Assembly: GCF_033954835.1 (NCBI RefSeq)
Contig: NZ_CP121471.1
Coordinates: 3,280,501 to 3,344,500, forward strand
Reading direction: 5' to 3'
Length of the DNA stretch: 64,000 nucleotides
Source of the DNA: Thiorhodovibrio frisius
GTDB taxonomy: Bacteria > Pseudomonadota > Gammaproteobacteria > Chromatiales > Chromatiaceae
Shown here: positions 51,527-60,527 of the stretch, piece after piece
Layout of the letters: each line of letters opens with the position of its first letter
Numbering within the stretch: the first letter of the stretch is position 1
Translations under genes and position numbers: made by a program
Notes under the pieces: model-generated
What the model saw: the letters and a program-made list of their open reading frames with translations, nothing else
What the model was told of the DNA's origin: nothing
The model's database searches: none

Positions 51527-54295
51527 TTAGGGCAGATCCGCGTTGATCTGCTCGCGCAGGGTACTGGCAGCATCATGGACGATGTCGCCGCCATCGAGCC
51601 CATCGGCGCGCAGCACACTGCGCTCGGCCGCATCCGCACGGGTGCCGGTGCTTAGCTCCGAGCCGGTGCCGGTCAGGGTCTCGATATCTAGATTTGCCGC
51701 CGTTGGATACTGCCCGGACTCGGCGAGGATCGCCAGCCACTCGGACAGATCGATCCGCTCCCAGTCGAGGCTTTCCAGCTCTTGCAGGCTGAGCCCCGAG
51801 CAATCCGGGCTTTTCGCACTACCCCAGCCATGCCCGGTCTGCGCCCGTGCTTGTTGGTTGATGATGCGCGCCAGCGGGCTGTTGAAGCAGCAGTAGCTTT
51901 TGCGCTTCTCGATGCACAGGCCCAGAAAATCCGTTTTGCAGTAACTGCCGACATAATGACAGGAACGCAGTTCGCGCTTGGCGCCCAACTCGAACTCGTC
52001 CTGCTCGCATTTCCAGATGATCCGGATCAGGATCATCAGGACGCTGTAGATCATATAGGCAGTCATGATCCAGCTGAGGGTGGTGCCCAAGAGCCCGCCG
52101 AGCTGCAACTGCCCGGCCTGCACGCTGCCGCCGACGACCGCCGGGCCGCCACCACTGGTGACGAAGAGCGCATTGGCTGCAGCATCGCCGAAGACGTTCG
52201 CCACCCACTGCACGGTCTGGCGCATGATGGCCTGTTTGGCGGCATCCAGTGACAGCCTGGCAGCCCCTTCGCTAGCTGAAGCCGCCGTTTTGCCCATCAG
52301 ATTGTTGGCCGCCGTGGTGAAGGCATCGGTCACCGCATCCCAGCTATCCACCAACGGATCGCGCAGTACCTCCCAACTGCCACGCAGCGTCGAGCCGGAT
52401 TCCGAGGCCATGATGGCGGCATCGACCTTGGTCACCATGAACATCAGCTGAATATAGTCGACCTGGGAAATGCCCTGCGGCGTCTCGCAGCAATCCACCA
52501 CCCCGCCGACGGCCTGCTTGCATTCGGCTGCCTCGCCCGCGAACACCTCGCACTGACCCGGCGCGGTGCAGTTGGAATCGAGCAGCACAAACTCCGCGGC
52601 TTGCAGCGCGGCGGCGGCTTCGGCGAAGTCGTCGGATTGCTCATAGGTCAGGTCCAGACAATCATCCCCCAGACAGCGCACCGGGCCGGCGCAGGCCATC
52701 TCGGTCTGGCGGGCGATGGCCGGAATATCGGTGTCGGTACCGCAGTCGTAGCGCGACTCGGTGACATAGCACAGGCCATGCGAATCGCGGGCGCCTTCGA
52801 CGCAGACGGATTCCTGGAACTGACAACGGGGATCACCGGCCAGCGTGGCGCAGTCATCAGCGATGTCGCCGGGGTTATAGGGACAGTGCGTCTCGCCCTG
52901 GGGATCGGTCCAGCAGGACATCGGGCCGCTATTGAAGCCCGAGCATTCCGATTCGATGGCCAGTTCGCGGCAGAACGGATTGAGCCAGGGGACGGGATTG
53001 GCGGCGAAGTCCGAGGGGCAAATGCGCACGCCGAGCGCGCTGTAGCAGCCGGCGGCATCCAGCGGCGGCGCGCCCGAGCAGGTGGCCGTGCCGGTGCAGA
53101 ATCCCCCCGGTTTCATGGTCTCGGCGAGGTGGATGCAGGCGGGAGCGGCATCCCAGCCCTGGTCGGTCAGCGGCAGGGGTGTCAGATTGATCCGCACGCG
53201 GATCTGGACCGAGCCTTCAGCGACGGACCACTGACCGGCGTCGGTCTGGACGCGCGCGGCGTTAGTGACATGGAATTGGCCGCCGGTGCGCAGGGCGGTG
53301 GTCAGGTTTCGATCCGACAGGGCTTGTCGGGTGATGGTGTCGCCGAGCATCTGGCTGCTGTCGGCATCATGATAGCCGGGGAAGGTCACTTCCCAGGACT
53401 GCTCCCTAGCGGTGAGGGTGCAATCCGCGCCGCAGATGGCGCCAAAATCCGCGTCCCCGGCGGTGAGCGACACGCCAATGCGCTCGACGCGCCCGGGGTC
53501 CGTGATCGCGAAATCAAAGGTCCGTGGCGATGGAAAACCGCAGGTGGGACAGGAGGGTTCCGGATCGGTGCCCGCGACATCGAAAACGACCTCCAGACAG
53601 CCATTGCCGCAGGAATTCAGCGCGGCCTCCCCGGAGACGGACACGCTTGTTTCCGCCGGCGGTAATGTATAGGCATGCCGGATTAGGCAAGAGCCCCCTT
53701 GCTCAACCACCTGACAGGTCTCGATCTCGGGGAGATGGACCGTGCGCGTGCCGGTGGCAAACTGCGATTCAACGGCGCAGTCGGTGAAGGTCTCGGTCAT
53801 GCCGGCCATGTCGGAGAGCAATGTGTCGCTTTGCGACCAGAGTGCATCCTGACGCAGGTCGATGTCCGAGACGCCGAAACTTCCATGCAGGCTATCAAAG
53901 GCCGATCCATGGGCGGAATCGGTCTGCAGCAGATCGGCCTGGACCGCTTGCCCTTGGGCGCCGAGCCCCGCCGCGTTGCCATAGAAGGCGCTGAAATCGG
54001 CCGCTGATCCGGCGGAGGCGCCGGGGAACAGGCCTTCGATGGCGAGCGCATCATGACCTGGCAAAGCCAGCGCGCCCCCATGGAGTTCGGGCACCACGAA
54101 GCCAGCGCTTTGTGCGGACCCAAACGCCTGTCCCTCGCGCCCCAGATCAGCCAGTTCATCACCCCAGACCAAAGCCCAGGGCGTCCAGGCCACGGCCAGA
54201 CTGACAACGGTCGCCAGCAGGCGATAGGCTGGCGAGCGCGGACGGGCTTGTTGCGATGAACGGGATTCCAATCGATCAGACTCAGAAGGTCGCAC
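51527..54295 (-). CDS. traN: Mating-pair stabilisation protein TraN
   Basis: The protein has about 922 residues with an N-terminal signal segment (YRLLATVVSLAVAWTPWALVWG). A very Cys-rich middle (CSGFNSGPMSCW, CRFQ-type pairs, CLGDDCLDL) and a hydrophobic stretch near residue 760 (TTLSWIMTAYMIYSVLMILI) are followed by the conserved TraN tail (KRELRSCHYVGSYCKTDF, CIEKRKSYCCFNSPLARI). TraN sits in the outer membrane and stabilises mating pairs by contacting recipient proteins. The start is taken as GTG at 54295 with AGGA upstream, overlapping traU by 14 bases; an ATG at 54388 is within traU. It is the last gene of the minus-strand transfer operon. Confidence 0.9.
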   Translation of the reverse strand: MRPSESDRLESRSSQQARPRSPAYRLLATVVSLAVAWTPWALVWGDELADLGREGQAFGSAQSAGFVVPELHGGALALPGHDALAIEGLFPGASAGSAADFSAFYGNAAGLGAQGQAVQADLLQTDSAHGSAFDSLHGSFGVSDIDLRQDALWSQSDTLLSDMAGMTETFTDCAVESQFATGTRTVHLPEIETCQVVEQGGSCLIRHAYTLPPAETSVSVSGEAALNSCGNGCLEVVFDVAGTDPEPSCPTCGFPSPRTFDFAITDPGRVERIGVSLTAGDADFGAICGADCTLTAREQSWEVTFPGYHDADSSQMLGDTITRQALSDRNLTTALRTGGQFHVTNAARVQTDAGQWSVAEGSVQIRVRINLTPLPLTDQGWDAAPACIHLAETMKPGGFCTGTATCSGAPPLDAAGCYSALGVRICPSDFAANPVPWLNPFCRELAIESECSGFNSGPMSCWTDPQGETHCPYNPGDIADDCATLAGDPRCQFQESVCVEGARDSHGLCYVTESRYDCGTDTDIPAIARQTEMACAGPVRCLGDDCLDLTYEQSDDFAEAAAALQAAEFVLLDSNCTAPGQCEVFAGEAAECKQAVGGVVDCCETPQGISQVDYIQLMFMVTKVDAAIMASESGSTLRGSWEVLRDPLVDSWDAVTDAFTTAANNLMGKTAASASEGAARLSLDAAKQAIMRQTVQWVANVFGDAAANALFVTSGGGPAVVGGSVQAGQLQLGGLLGTTLSWIMTAYMIYSVLMILIRIIWKCEQDEFELGAKRELRSCHYVGSYCKTDFLGLCIEKRKSYCCFNSPLARIINQQARAQTGHGWGSAKSPDCSGLSLQELESLDWERIDLSEWLAILAESGQYPTAANLDIETLTGTGSELSTGTRADAAERSVLRADGLDGGDIVHDAASTLREQINADLP

Positions 54296-55298
54296 AGCAG
54301 TCCTGCCAACGCCAGAGAATGTAAAGATGGTCCTCTCCTGGTCCCGGATAGGTGCGATGGATACCCCAGCGGAACGGGCTCTCGCCAATCACATGACTGC
54401 TGTTGGCTTCCGGCAGCGGGTAGAACATGGAAAACTTGTATTGGCTCTTGGGCAGAAAGGGCGCGATGGGGGCCTTGCACAGGGCGTCATCGCCCATGGT
54501 GCGCCGGGCAAATCCCCGGCGATGCAGCGCCGCCATGGTGCGGGTGGCCGACAGCGAGGTGGCGCGCGGACGTGAGCCCAGCGTCGGCTGTGCTCCAGCG
54601 AAGGGATACAACAAGCCCCAGGTGCCGGCGCACCAGAACAGCTCATCGAGCGGGGTGCCGGCAGTGGCGGAGACGCCATCGGCCAGGCAGGCAGCCAGCG
54701 CCGGCGGCGAGGTCAGCCAGGCCGCTTCGGGATGGGTGAAGAACGCCAGTTCGGAGTTGTTCCAGGTAGGGTCCAGTTCGGAGAAGTGCAGGATATCCAG
54801 CTCGCTAAAGCCGTCCGGGTTGCAGCGGTCGTCATAGAGCAGGTCGAGCATCACCAGCAACGGGAAAGCATAGACATGGACGTTGTAGAAGGCCGTGTCG
54901 CTGCTGTCCTCCTCGCTGTTTCCGCCGCTGCCGAGCAGGCGCACATCACCAAATGGCAGCCGGATGCCGCCCAGGGATGGGGCACAGGTGGGATTGCGCA
55001 CCATCTCGATGATGCGCGCAGGTTCCCACATCCCGATGGTGAAACCGGGCTTGGGGATGCCGAGCGGATCGGGACAGACGCAGACCACTTGATCGGTCGC
55101 GCCAGCGGGAATGTGGCCCCCGCCAATGGGCACCCCGGCGATGCGCACGGGAAACAGACAGGACCAGCAGACATCGGTGATGAGCTTTTCGCTCAGCAGC
55201 TCGGCATCCGGGCAGGTGGCGTCCTCGGCTTGGGTTGGAGCGGTGACGCTGATCAGCAGCGCAAGGCCAGCGAGAAGATACAGGGAGGAGCGATTCAT
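54282..55298 (-). CDS. traU: Conjugation protein TraU
   Basis: The protein has 338 residues with a clear signal peptide (MNRSSLYLLAGLALLISVT, cleavage near TQA-ED). Many Cys residues occur in typical positions: TDVCWSCLFPVRIAG, CVCPDPLGIPKPG and CNPDGFSEL. TraU is a periplasmic protein essential for F-type transfer and depends on disulphide formation, consistent with the dsbC gene in the same operon. Its start overlaps the TrbC/TraW gene by ATGA and its stop lies within traN. No defect is seen. Confidence 0.92.
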   Translation of the reverse strand: MNRSSLYLLAGLALLISVTAPTQAEDATCPDAELLSEKLITDVCWSCLFPVRIAGVPIGGGHIPAGATDQVVCVCPDPLGIPKPGFTIGMWEPARIIEMVRNPTCAPSLGGIRLPFGDVRLLGSGGNSEEDSSDTAFYNVHVYAFPLLVMLDLLYDDRCNPDGFSELDILHFSELDPTWNNSELAFFTHPEAAWLTSPPALAACLADGVSATAGTPLDELFWCAGTWGLLYPFAGAQPTLGSRPRATSLSATRTMAALHRRGFARRTMGDDALCKAPIAPFLPKSQYKFSMFYPLPEANSSHVIGESPFRWGIHRTYPGPGEDHLYILWRWQDCCATF

Positions 55299-56545
55299 TC
55301 CATCTCGCTCCTGGCGATATCCGGTTCGACCTGCCCAACCATCGCCACTTCCTGCACCCTGAACTGCAGTCCCACTGCCTCGACGATGGCGGGAACCCTG
55401 TCCAGGGAGAAGCGTTCGCGCATCTCCGGGGTCAGCAGATAAACCCGGCGCTCGAGCTGTTCCATCACCCGGGTCAGCGCGTTCCAGCCGCCTTTGCGAT
55501 GAGCGCCGGTCAGCAAGAAGGTGGTGGGCTTGTCGGAGGGATCGCTAGCGAGCGATTGTGCGAAGGCGAGTTGACGGCTGTCCGACGCATCGAAGATGAC
55601 CAGACGCTGGGTGAAGGGAACCTTGTCCAGCGGATTGACCGAATCCCCCGCTCGGACCAGCAGCGTGCCATCGGGTAGATGCACATCCGCCCCCGCCGTG
55701 ACGGTCGGATCGATCCAGCGCTCGCGATCTTCGCCTGCCGTGGGCAGGGGCTCGAACGGCAGCCGGTCGAAGGCCCTAGCAACCGCCCGTTCGCCCAAGG
55801 CTTTGAAGTCCAGGCGCGCCAGGCGCTGGTGGATCAATTCCAGAATATCCCGCTCGGCGATTTCCCGAATGGGGCCGCGCACGCCCAGATCGCCGGTCTT
55901 GTCCTCGTCCAAGGCAGCCCGCAGCCAGGTCGTGCTGGCCAGGCCAGACACGCGCGCTAGTTCCTGGCCATCGGGTCCGGTCGCGACCAGGGTCGGGACA
56001 GATTCGATGTCGTACTCCCGAAAGGGCGTCGGATCGAGCAGGACTGTTGGCGGCGGGTCGATGTCCTGAAGCAAGGGCTTCAGCGTCGCCATGAAGTCCA
56101 GCAGCGACTCGTCCTCGCCGATTCCGCGAAACAGAATGCGCGTCTCGGGCTGGCCGGAGGCGAACAGGAAGATGTCCCGCAGCTGGGCATCGCCGAGAGA
56201 ACGCGAGGCGAACAGGGTGAAGGTGATGGTTGCGGGAGGGTTCTCGGCGGACTCTGAGCCGCTGGCGCAAAAGCCGGTTTCCTCCTCAATGATCGTCCTG
56301 GCGCGCTTGGCGATGGTTTCAGCGTCCGTGGCAAAGACGCTGGACCGCTCATTGGCCTGTTGGAGCCAAGCCGGCAGCGGCTGGCCGTCGATGTGCGACA
56401 AAATCGCGTTGGCTCCGGCCTGAATCGCCTGGAGTTTAGCGTCGATGTCCATAGGCGAGGACGGTTCCTGATTCGTCGCCCACACCTGGCTGACCACGGT
56501 CAATCCGCCGGTCAGCAGCCCGAGTCTTCCAACCCGTCTGGCCAT
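55295..56545 (-). CDS. traW: TrbC-TraW fusion protein
   Basis: The protein has about 416 residues and starts with a signal peptide (MARRVGRLGLLTGGLTVVSQ). The N-terminal half carries a TrbC-type thioredoxin-like fold without active-site Cys (LFASRSLGDAQLRDIFLFAS, RILFRGIGEDESLLDF, VPTLVATGPDGQELARVSG). The C-terminal half is TraW-like (RLPFEPLPTAGEDRERWIDP, GDSVNPLDKVPFTQRLVIFD, VYLLTPEMRERFSL, VPAIVEAVG). F plasmid has these as two genes; SXT-type elements fuse them. It works in the periplasm in pilus assembly. It overlaps traU by ATGA and has GGAG upstream. Confidence 0.88.
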   Translation of the reverse strand: MARRVGRLGLLTGGLTVVSQVWATNQEPSSPMDIDAKLQAIQAGANAILSHIDGQPLPAWLQQANERSSVFATDAETIAKRARTIIEEETGFCASGSESAENPPATITFTLFASRSLGDAQLRDIFLFASGQPETRILFRGIGEDESLLDFMATLKPLLQDIDPPPTVLLDPTPFREYDIESVPTLVATGPDGQELARVSGLASTTWLRAALDEDKTGDLGVRGPIREIAERDILELIHQRLARLDFKALGERAVARAFDRLPFEPLPTAGEDRERWIDPTVTAGADVHLPDGTLLVRAGDSVNPLDKVPFTQRLVIFDASDSRQLAFAQSLASDPSDKPTTFLLTGAHRKGGWNALTRVMEQLERRVYLLTPEMRERFSLDRVPAIVEAVGLQFRVQEVAMVGQVEPDIARSEME

Positions 56546-56561
56546 GCGCAGAGGTCTCCAC

Positions 56562-57119
56562 TCAGAACAGCGCATACGCCCTCCCGATGACCTGGTTCTG
56601 CGGCAGCAAGCGCCAGTAGCGTGAGTCGAAGCTGTCGCGCGTGGCGCCCATGACCCAGAGAAAACCCTCGGGAATGGTGAGCGACCCAACCAGAAAATCC
56701 GCAACGGACAATCCCAGCGCCTTGGCCAAAGCCGGATCGCTCTCCGGCTGCATGACGCCGTTGATGGACGTTCCCTCTGCCGTGACCGACACCTGGTCAC
56801 CCGGAATCCCGGCAACCCGCTTGATGATCGTCTGCTCGCGACGGAAATACGGCGCCATCACCTCGGTCGCCGCGAAGGCACGGAGCTGATCGCGCTTGAT
56901 GGACTGCCGGTCAAAGGTATCGATCAAATACCAACGATACGGTGGCAGACATTGGCTGACCTGATCGTCGATGCCGATGCGATAGCGCGCGCAGCCATAG
57001 CCAATGAGAATCAACATGGCGGTCAGCACCAGCAGGGCTTTCATGGCAAAGCGGTCCCAGGGTTCCCGGCTGGGCTTGAGCTTGGGATGGGACTTGGCTT
57101 CGAGCGCCGACCCAATCAT
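56562..57119 (-). CDS. TrhF/TraF-type S26 signal peptidase
   Basis: The protein has about 185 residues. A single N-terminal membrane helix (FAMKALLVLTAMLILIGYGC) is followed by the S26 core. The general base region IIKRVAGIPGDQVSV is intact and so is the late GFLWVMGATRDSFDSRYW. The nucleophile region reads VSQCLPPYRWYLID, with Cys at the position where I expect Ser (S-L-P); a Ser lies two residues earlier. It would process the pilin or other transfer proteins in the inner membrane. It overlaps the upstream TrbI-like gene by ATGA. Confidence 0.85.
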   Translation of the reverse strand: MIGSALEAKSHPKLKPSREPWDRFAMKALLVLTAMLILIGYGCARYRIGIDDQVSQCLPPYRWYLIDTFDRQSIKRDQLRAFAATEVMAPYFRREQTIIKRVAGIPGDQVSVTAEGTSINGVMQPESDPALAKALGLSVADFLVGSLTIPEGFLWVMGATRDSFDSRYWRLLPQNQVIGRAYALF

Positions 57120-57424
57120 GGCTGACCCTCCGTCGGCTGGAGGTAAAGCCCTTCTGGCGCGGCCAGAACCGCCTGATCGTCCAGAACCAGAAAGCCATGC
57201 TCCGCCAGGCTTTCGGCCAGCGTCCGAATTTCCGACCCATCCTGTCCGCCGCGCAGCCAGTCGGCGACGGACAGCACCAGAATCGGGTTTGCCTGATGGT
57301 CTTGATTCACCGCCATGCGGTCTGCAACCAAGCTCCCAATCAGCCCGCCAAGAACAGCTGTCAAAACGGGAATCGCCAGCCGGGGATTGATCCACTCCGA
57401 GCGATCTTGCTTGCCCTCACCCAT
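57116..57424 (-). CDS. TrbI-like small membrane protein
   Basis: The protein has about 102 residues: a short charged N terminus (MGEGKQDRSEWINPR), one membrane helix (LAIPVLTAVLGGLIGSLVA) and a periplasmic part with ILVLSVADWLRGG and HGFLVLDDQAVLAAP. Place between traC and the signal peptidase, size and layout fit F-type TrbI, which influences pilus retraction. The ATG at 57424 overlaps the traC stop by 8 bases; a further ATG at 57466 is in frame. The family call is mainly from context. Confidence 0.6.
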   Translation of the reverse strand: MGEGKQDRSEWINPRLAIPVLTAVLGGLIGSLVADRMAVNQDHQANPILVLSVADWLRGGQDGSEIRTLAESLAEHGFLVLDDQAVLAAPEGLYLQPTEGQP

Positions 57425-59819
57425 GCCCACGCTCCCACAGCAGCCGGCGGATGGCGCCGACCACATCCAGCCCTTGCTGTCTCAAGCTCTCCAAGGCCGC
57501 CACATCCTGCGGCGCCGTGCTGTAAAGCAGCCGCCGGAACGGATCGACCACCAGCCGGCCGATGCCGCCGCCCATGGTGGTCAGGCAGAAGATTTCCGAG
57601 TAAGCCCCCGGGACTGTATGGACCGTCTTGAGCAGTTCAGCTGCCTCGACCGGAATCGGCAGCCGTTTCTCTTGCGCCAACTGGTCGATGTTCTGCGAAG
57701 GCTGGGCGAGCAGAAAGGTATTGGCACTGTTCTCGGCAATCGCCCGTCCGACCGGGTTGGCATAGAGGTCCGCCAGTGACTGGGTGACCGTCACCGCCGC
57801 GCCGCCGTATTTGCGGAAGCGCCGGTAGCCCGATTCGATAAAGCGCCCGACATCGCCCTGGGTGAGCAAGTCCCAGGCCTCGTCGATCACCACCAACTTC
57901 TGCTGGCCGCGCTCGCCGAGGTACATGGCCTGCTGGATCTGGTAGATCAGCTGGAGCAGGACCACCTGTTGCAGATGTCTCCGGCTTTTCAGCTCCTCCA
58001 GTTCCAGCACCACCAGCGGCGCGGTGAAGCGGATGCTGTTCGTGCCATTGAAGAAGCGCCCATACTCGCCCTGACTGGTAAAGGCAAAGAGCTGGCGGCC
58101 AATATCCTGCACCCGGGGATCGTCTTCCCGGAGCAAGGCATCGGCGATGGCATCCACCGTCATCTTCGGACCCAGCGCATCCCAGACCTGCTTGAGCACC
58201 CGCTTGAGCCCGGCGGTGCGATAGTCCCCCAGCGGCTCGGTCGGTGCGGCCATGGCGGTGATGATCGCCAGCACCACGTCGGCTTCCTCCTCCCAGCGCT
58301 GCACTAGCTCGAAGGGATTGATGCAGAGATCCGAATCCGCCTGGAAGGCGATGAACTGCCCGCCCAGGGCTTCACAGAGTTTTTGATAACTGCGCCCGAC
58401 ATCGACAATCCAGCAGCGCGCCCCGGCGCTGAGGGAAGAGGCAATCAGCTCATTGGTGAAGAAGCTCTTGCCCGCCCCTGAGCTGGCCGCGACCACGGCG
58501 TTGTAGTTGCTGGTGGAGTCAAACAGCGACAGATTCATCAGCTGCCCGCTGCGCGAGAGCAGATTGACTACCGGGGTTGGCGTGCCTTTCCAGTCACCGA
58601 AGACCGGCAACAATGTCACCGCATGCCGTGCGGCCAGGGTGCGATAGCGCATCATGTCGCGGATGGCCCGACGGTCCATGCCGAAGGGCAAGGCTTGCAG
58701 AAACAAGGGCAGCACGAAGAACCGATCGCGCATCAACTGAAAGCCAAGCTCGCGCCAGTAGGTAATCGCATTGGAAGCGACCGCTGCCGCCTCGGCGGGA
58801 CTGGAAAACAGCACCAGGCTCAGATAGCACTGCACGGGCCGGTCACCCTGGTCCAGGGCGGCAAAGAGCGCATCGAACCCCTGCTTGCGCGAGACCAGTT
58901 CCGGCATGAACTTGGCCAATGGCCCATAGGCGGTATTGGTCGCCCACTGGCGCTGCCCTTTCATGCGGCTGCGCAGGCGTTCCTGGTCAGGGAAATACAG
59001 ATTCAGGGTGACCAGGGCGTTGTGGCGAATACCCCGGGTGCCGGACAGGGGATCACCCAGATAGCGCGCCGCCAGGCCGAAGTGGACCTGGTCCGGGTAG
59101 CGTTTGCAGGAGAGCACCTGCACGCGAGTCTCCCCGAGGGTTAGGCCATCAGCGTCGACCTCTAGGCCATGGTCGTAATCCAGCAACTGTTCGCGCAGAA
59201 TCCGCGTCGGGTCGCACTCCGGGGCGATGCGATGGCGCCAGGAGGCGTCCTCGCCCCAGTTGAGCAGTGTGCCGAGCAACCTGACATAGTCCTCGGCGGT
59301 CAGCGGCTGCGGACGCAGCCCGGCGGTGCTGAGCATCTGCTCGGTCTCGGCGCGATGCTCATTGGTATGGGCGATCTCGGCCGCGTTGGGCAGCATGGCG
59401 GCGATGGGCACTTTCACCCCGACGAAGACCCGCAGATCGCGCACCCGCACCTCGGTGCCGGGGATGATGGGGTCGCTCACCCCGGTGCGCAGGAACTGGG
59501 CGCGCTCCTGGGTGGCTTCGCGCAGGACGCCAGGGTCCAGATCCAGGCGCAGTCCGAGCATGACGGCCAGGGCTTGGTCGATATCCGGGGTGGACCAGAG
59601 GGCGACCTGCATCTGGGTGCCGGCGGGCCAGTCCTGGTTCAGCAGGACCGAGAGACGCTCGGCATAGGATGAATCAGCACCGGCCAGGGGGGTACAGAGA
59701 AAGCCATACCCCAGGGTCTGGTCGTCGTGTTGGAACAGATTGCAATCGGGGGCGAAGGCGAGCGGGCTGAACAAGTTCGCCGCGCGCTCGCCCTGAAACT
59801 GACGGGCGGGATGGGTCAT
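57417..59819 (-). CDS. traC: Conjugation ATPase TraC
   Basis: The protein has 800 residues. It is the VirB4-type assembly ATPase of the F-type system, with an N-terminal TraC_F_IV domain and a C-terminal motor. Walker A is ASSGAGKSFF near residue 445, Walker B LVVIDEAWDLL near 641, and the downstream arginine-containing FRKYGGAAVTVTQSLADL is typical. It acts at the cytoplasmic face of the inner membrane to drive pilin extraction and pilus growth. Its start overlaps the stop of the small RRXRR-like gene by ATGA. Confidence 0.95.
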   Translation of the reverse strand: MTHPARQFQGERAANLFSPLAFAPDCNLFQHDDQTLGYGFLCTPLAGADSSYAERLSVLLNQDWPAGTQMQVALWSTPDIDQALAVMLGLRLDLDPGVLREATQERAQFLRTGVSDPIIPGTEVRVRDLRVFVGVKVPIAAMLPNAAEIAHTNEHRAETEQMLSTAGLRPQPLTAEDYVRLLGTLLNWGEDASWRHRIAPECDPTRILREQLLDYDHGLEVDADGLTLGETRVQVLSCKRYPDQVHFGLAARYLGDPLSGTRGIRHNALVTLNLYFPDQERLRSRMKGQRQWATNTAYGPLAKFMPELVSRKQGFDALFAALDQGDRPVQCYLSLVLFSSPAEAAAVASNAITYWRELGFQLMRDRFFVLPLFLQALPFGMDRRAIRDMMRYRTLAARHAVTLLPVFGDWKGTPTPVVNLLSRSGQLMNLSLFDSTSNYNAVVAASSGAGKSFFTNELIASSLSAGARCWIVDVGRSYQKLCEALGGQFIAFQADSDLCINPFELVQRWEEEADVVLAIITAMAAPTEPLGDYRTAGLKRVLKQVWDALGPKMTVDAIADALLREDDPRVQDIGRQLFAFTSQGEYGRFFNGTNSIRFTAPLVVLELEELKSRRHLQQVVLLQLIYQIQQAMYLGERGQQKLVVIDEAWDLLTQGDVGRFIESGYRRFRKYGGAAVTVTQSLADLYANPVGRAIAENSANTFLLAQPSQNIDQLAQEKRLPIPVEAAELLKTVHTVPGAYSEIFCLTTMGGGIGRLVVDPFRRLLYSTAPQDVAALESLRQQGLDVVGAIRRLLWERGHG

Positions 59820-60094
59820 GGCTGGTCGGGGGCCTCTTGCTGGGGCTTATAGGTCAATTGAATCCGCGGCGGCTCCGCGCTCAGCAGCCAGGCGCGGCCG
59901 CAGGTGATCAGCTGACGAGCGCGGGCGGGTTTGCAGGGGGCGAGAAAGCGGCCTTGGTCATCCAGCACCGCCACGGCCGATGGCCGGCGTCTGGGTCCTC
60001 GTTGGTGTCGCATGGTGGGAATGGCCTCGCTGAATTCGGGGATTGAAACGGGCGGTGAATTCATGGGAGGCGGTTTCCCGCCCAGGCTCGGCAC
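59816..60094 (-). CDS. Small RRXRR/PLMP-like domain protein in the tra operon
   Basis: The protein has 92 residues. After about 35 Pro- and Arg-rich residues comes VAVLDDQGRFLAPCKPARAR, then QLITCGRAWLL and PRIQLTY. This is the pattern of the RRXRR (PLMP) domain known from the N terminus of IscB-type and HNH proteins (FLAPC for PLMPC, then PARAR-x-L-x-x-G-R-A). Here it stands alone without a nuclease domain. It lies between the pilin gene and traC and overlaps traC by ATGA. The exact start is uncertain. Its job in transfer is unknown to me. Confidence 0.65.
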   Translation of the reverse strand: MPSLGGKPPPMNSPPVSIPEFSEAIPTMRHQRGPRRRPSAVAVLDDQGRFLAPCKPARARQLITCGRAWLLSAEPPRIQLTYKPQQEAPDQP

Positions 60095-60135
60095 GCCTTG
60101 GTCCTGACAAGGGCCGGTCAGTCAGCACGCGATGC

Positions 60136-60492
60136 TCAGACGATGGGCAGGGTGGCGGAGACCACCGCATCGACGATGTCGGGGGCCATGAACAGCCCCA
60201 GCCCGGCGGCGATGCCGATGGCAAAGGACATGATCGACTGGCGTGCGACACCGGCGATCAGCCCGACGATGATGAAGGCCACCGCGATGATCCGGCCGAG
60301 CAGACCGGTCATCCAGCCGATCAGCATGTCGTAGGTGGCCTGGAACTCGGTGCCGCCGGCGCCGGCCAGCGCGGTGTCTGGTAACAAGAGCACCAGCAGC
60401 GGCGCGCCGAGCAGGGCGGCGTGCAGCAGTGGGCGCGAAGACAGGGATGGGGTGGCGGTTTGGGTTTGGTTTTGGTTTGCTACCTTGGTCAT
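60136..60492 (-). CDS. traA: F-type pilin (TraA/VirB2-like)
   Basis: The protein has 118 residues. A long signal peptide ends at DTALA-GAGG. The mature part of about 75 residues has two hydrophobic helices (MTGLLGRIIAVAFIIVGLIA and MSFAIGIAAGLGLFMAPDI) separated by a short positive loop (GVARQS). This is the layout of conjugative pilins. The subunit is inserted in the inner membrane and polymerised with phospholipid into the pilus. It lies between the traV-like genes and traC as in SXT-type elements. Confidence 0.85.
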   Translation of the reverse strand: MTKVANQNQTQTATPSLSSRPLLHAALLGAPLLVLLLPDTALAGAGGTEFQATYDMLIGWMTGLLGRIIAVAFIIVGLIAGVARQSIMSFAIGIAAGLGLFMAPDIVDAVVSATLPIV

Positions 60493-60527
60493 GAATGACT
60501 CCTTCTTCGGTTGGGTTGGGGGTTGGC

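Noticed and set aside
53797-54480. 227-codon minus-strand frame spanning traU and traN
   Set aside because: Out of frame with both recognised genes; no homology.
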